This document shows, one piece after another, positions 4,592-5,406 of a DNA stretch of 5,406 bases. This DNA is from Thiomargarita sp. Lineage in GTDB: Bacteria; Pseudomonadota; Gammaproteobacteria; Beggiatoales; Beggiatoaceae. The notes beneath the pieces were generated by a model. The model saw nothing but the letters and a program-made list of their open reading frames with translations. It did not search any database and was not told where the DNA came from. Position numbers and translations under genes: made by a program. Within the stretch, counting starts at the first letter, position 1. Each line of letters opens with the position of its first letter. The stretch lies in the NCBI GenBank assembly GCA_023144675.1, contig JAGLFE010000143.1, positions 1-5,406 on the forward strand, read 5' to 3'.

Positions 4592-5365
4592 ATGTCTCAA
4601 TTAATGAAGAAAAACTTGATGGGAGCAGCATTATTGGCTACTGCTCCTATTGTTAAAGCGGCTGGCGGAATTAGTGAGGGCGGTAAAAGTCAACGGGGGG
4701 TTAATCATCTAACTCTTGAAGAAGCTCCGTTGGAAAATATTACGCTTTGTGTACCAGGCAAAAGTATGACTGGATTAACTGGTGATTTTCGCTACTTGCC
4801 TGATAGAGTTGCCATTGTTATCGCCCCTTTTGAAACTAATTATGTAAAATTAACCTTTATTGTTTCTCATATTAATGCCCTGGATGATGACCATATTCTA
4901 TTTTTAACTTATAGTCAACAAACTTCACCTTCACCGCAAATTCCAACGCCTCGCTCAATAAATAAATTAAAGTTGGATTTAAATACTTTAGAAATTATAG
5001 GTATTTATAATGTATCAGCTTTTGGTATGGAAGCACAATCTGAAACACGTATCGGTTCTGGTAATCCAGCTCCACGAGTAAAATGGGAATTTGATATTAA
5101 CTTAGATACCAGCGAAATACCTACGATGATGAACGGTGGAACTGATACAATTTATATGCAAGCAGCATTAATTAAAAAAACTGATTTTGAAGCAGGAAAA
5201 ATGGATAGCATGATTCTATCAGAAATGGATACAATTCAGTTTGTACCTAATGAATGTCCTGATATGATGGTTGTAGAAGAAGGTGGTTCACCAGTTCGAG
5301 TGTCAGAAATGTGTGCTAGTGCGGATGGAAGTTTTGGCATTTGCAATGTAAATACTACTAAATAG
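4592..5365 (+). CDS. Predicted exported protein of unknown family, paralogue B
   Basis: I do not recognise a family. The 257-residue product has a signal peptide (MKK at 5-7, hydrophobic 9-21, VKA cleavage motif, mature start Ala24); cleavage falls at the same residue number as in paralogue A. Shared blocks with A are NKLKLD plus the I-x-G-x-Y strand (124-139), an acidic strand WEFDINLD (165-172), IYMQAALIKKTDF (187-199) and Cys222 in an N-x-CP context. The N-terminal linker is shorter and lacks the Thr-Gln repeat. C53 matches C86 of A in position, and C241 and C251 lie near the C-terminus, so disulfides are likely. The two genes probably arose by tandem duplication and then diverged; visible identity is limited to blocks. 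No hairpin terminator is visible in the 41 bases after the stop, so the transcript may continue beyond the window. Confidence 0.75.
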   Translation: MSQLMKKNLMGAALLATAPIVKAAGGISEGGKSQRGVNHLTLEEAPLENITLCVPGKSMTGLTGDFRYLPDRVAIVIAPFETNYVKLTFIVSHINALDDDHILFLTYSQQTSPSPQIPTPRSINKLKLDLNTLEIIGIYNVSAFGMEAQSETRIGSGNPAPRVKWEFDINLDTSEIPTMMNGGTDTIYMQAALIKKTDFEAGKMDSMILSEMDTIQFVPNECPDMMVVEEGGSPVRVSEMCASADGSFGICNVNTTK

Positions 5366-5406
5366 TTTACAAATTCCGCATAAAATCTCTTAAAATAATA
5401 TATCTA

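Overview
This is an AT-rich bacterial window with five convincing genes plus the 5' end of a sixth that runs off the left edge. Residue patterns in the secreted proteins, the promoter shapes and the Shine-Dalgarno sites suggest a Gram-negative bacterium. The mix of a DUF4062 multidomain protein, a BrnT/BrnA module and PKD-containing secreted proteins reminds me of filamentous sulfur-oxidising gammaproteobacteria (Beggiatoa/Thiothrix-like). That taxonomic guess is inference only.

Layout. Positions 1-547 (minus strand) hold the N-terminal 182 residues of a DUF4062-type protein, the sort that usually precedes a NACHT/STAND ATPase and repeats. Next is a very AT-rich gap (548-1079; 24 G/C in the 180 bases 601-780), containing one copy of a 51-bp repeat, a doubtful 48-codon minus-strand ORF and a likely brnT promoter. 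At 1080-1578 lies a type II toxin-antitoxin pair, brnT then brnA, overlapping by 8 bp. A second copy of the 51-bp repeat (50/51 identical) follows 30 bp after brnA. The two copies bracket the module with a period of 885 bp, and each carries a promoter-like TTGATT-18-TATAAT followed by a 12-bp palindrome.

Positions 1717-5365 hold three plus-strand genes for predicted exported proteins. The first is a 639-residue protein with a signal peptide, two tandem copies of a Cys-paired domain of about 186 residues, a PKD domain and a C-terminal beta-rich domain. The other two are adjacent paralogues (272 and 257 residues, 24 bp apart) that I cannot assign to a family.

How they fit together. The second repeat copy is well placed to be the promoter of the 639-residue gene, so the TA module seems to sit inside, or to have duplicated, the regulatory region of the secreted-protein locus. 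The three exported proteins probably form one functional unit, with a possible attenuating hairpin at 3650-3694 between the first and the paralogue pair. The DUF4062 gene and the TA module together look like an accessory, possibly defence-related, edge of the locus.
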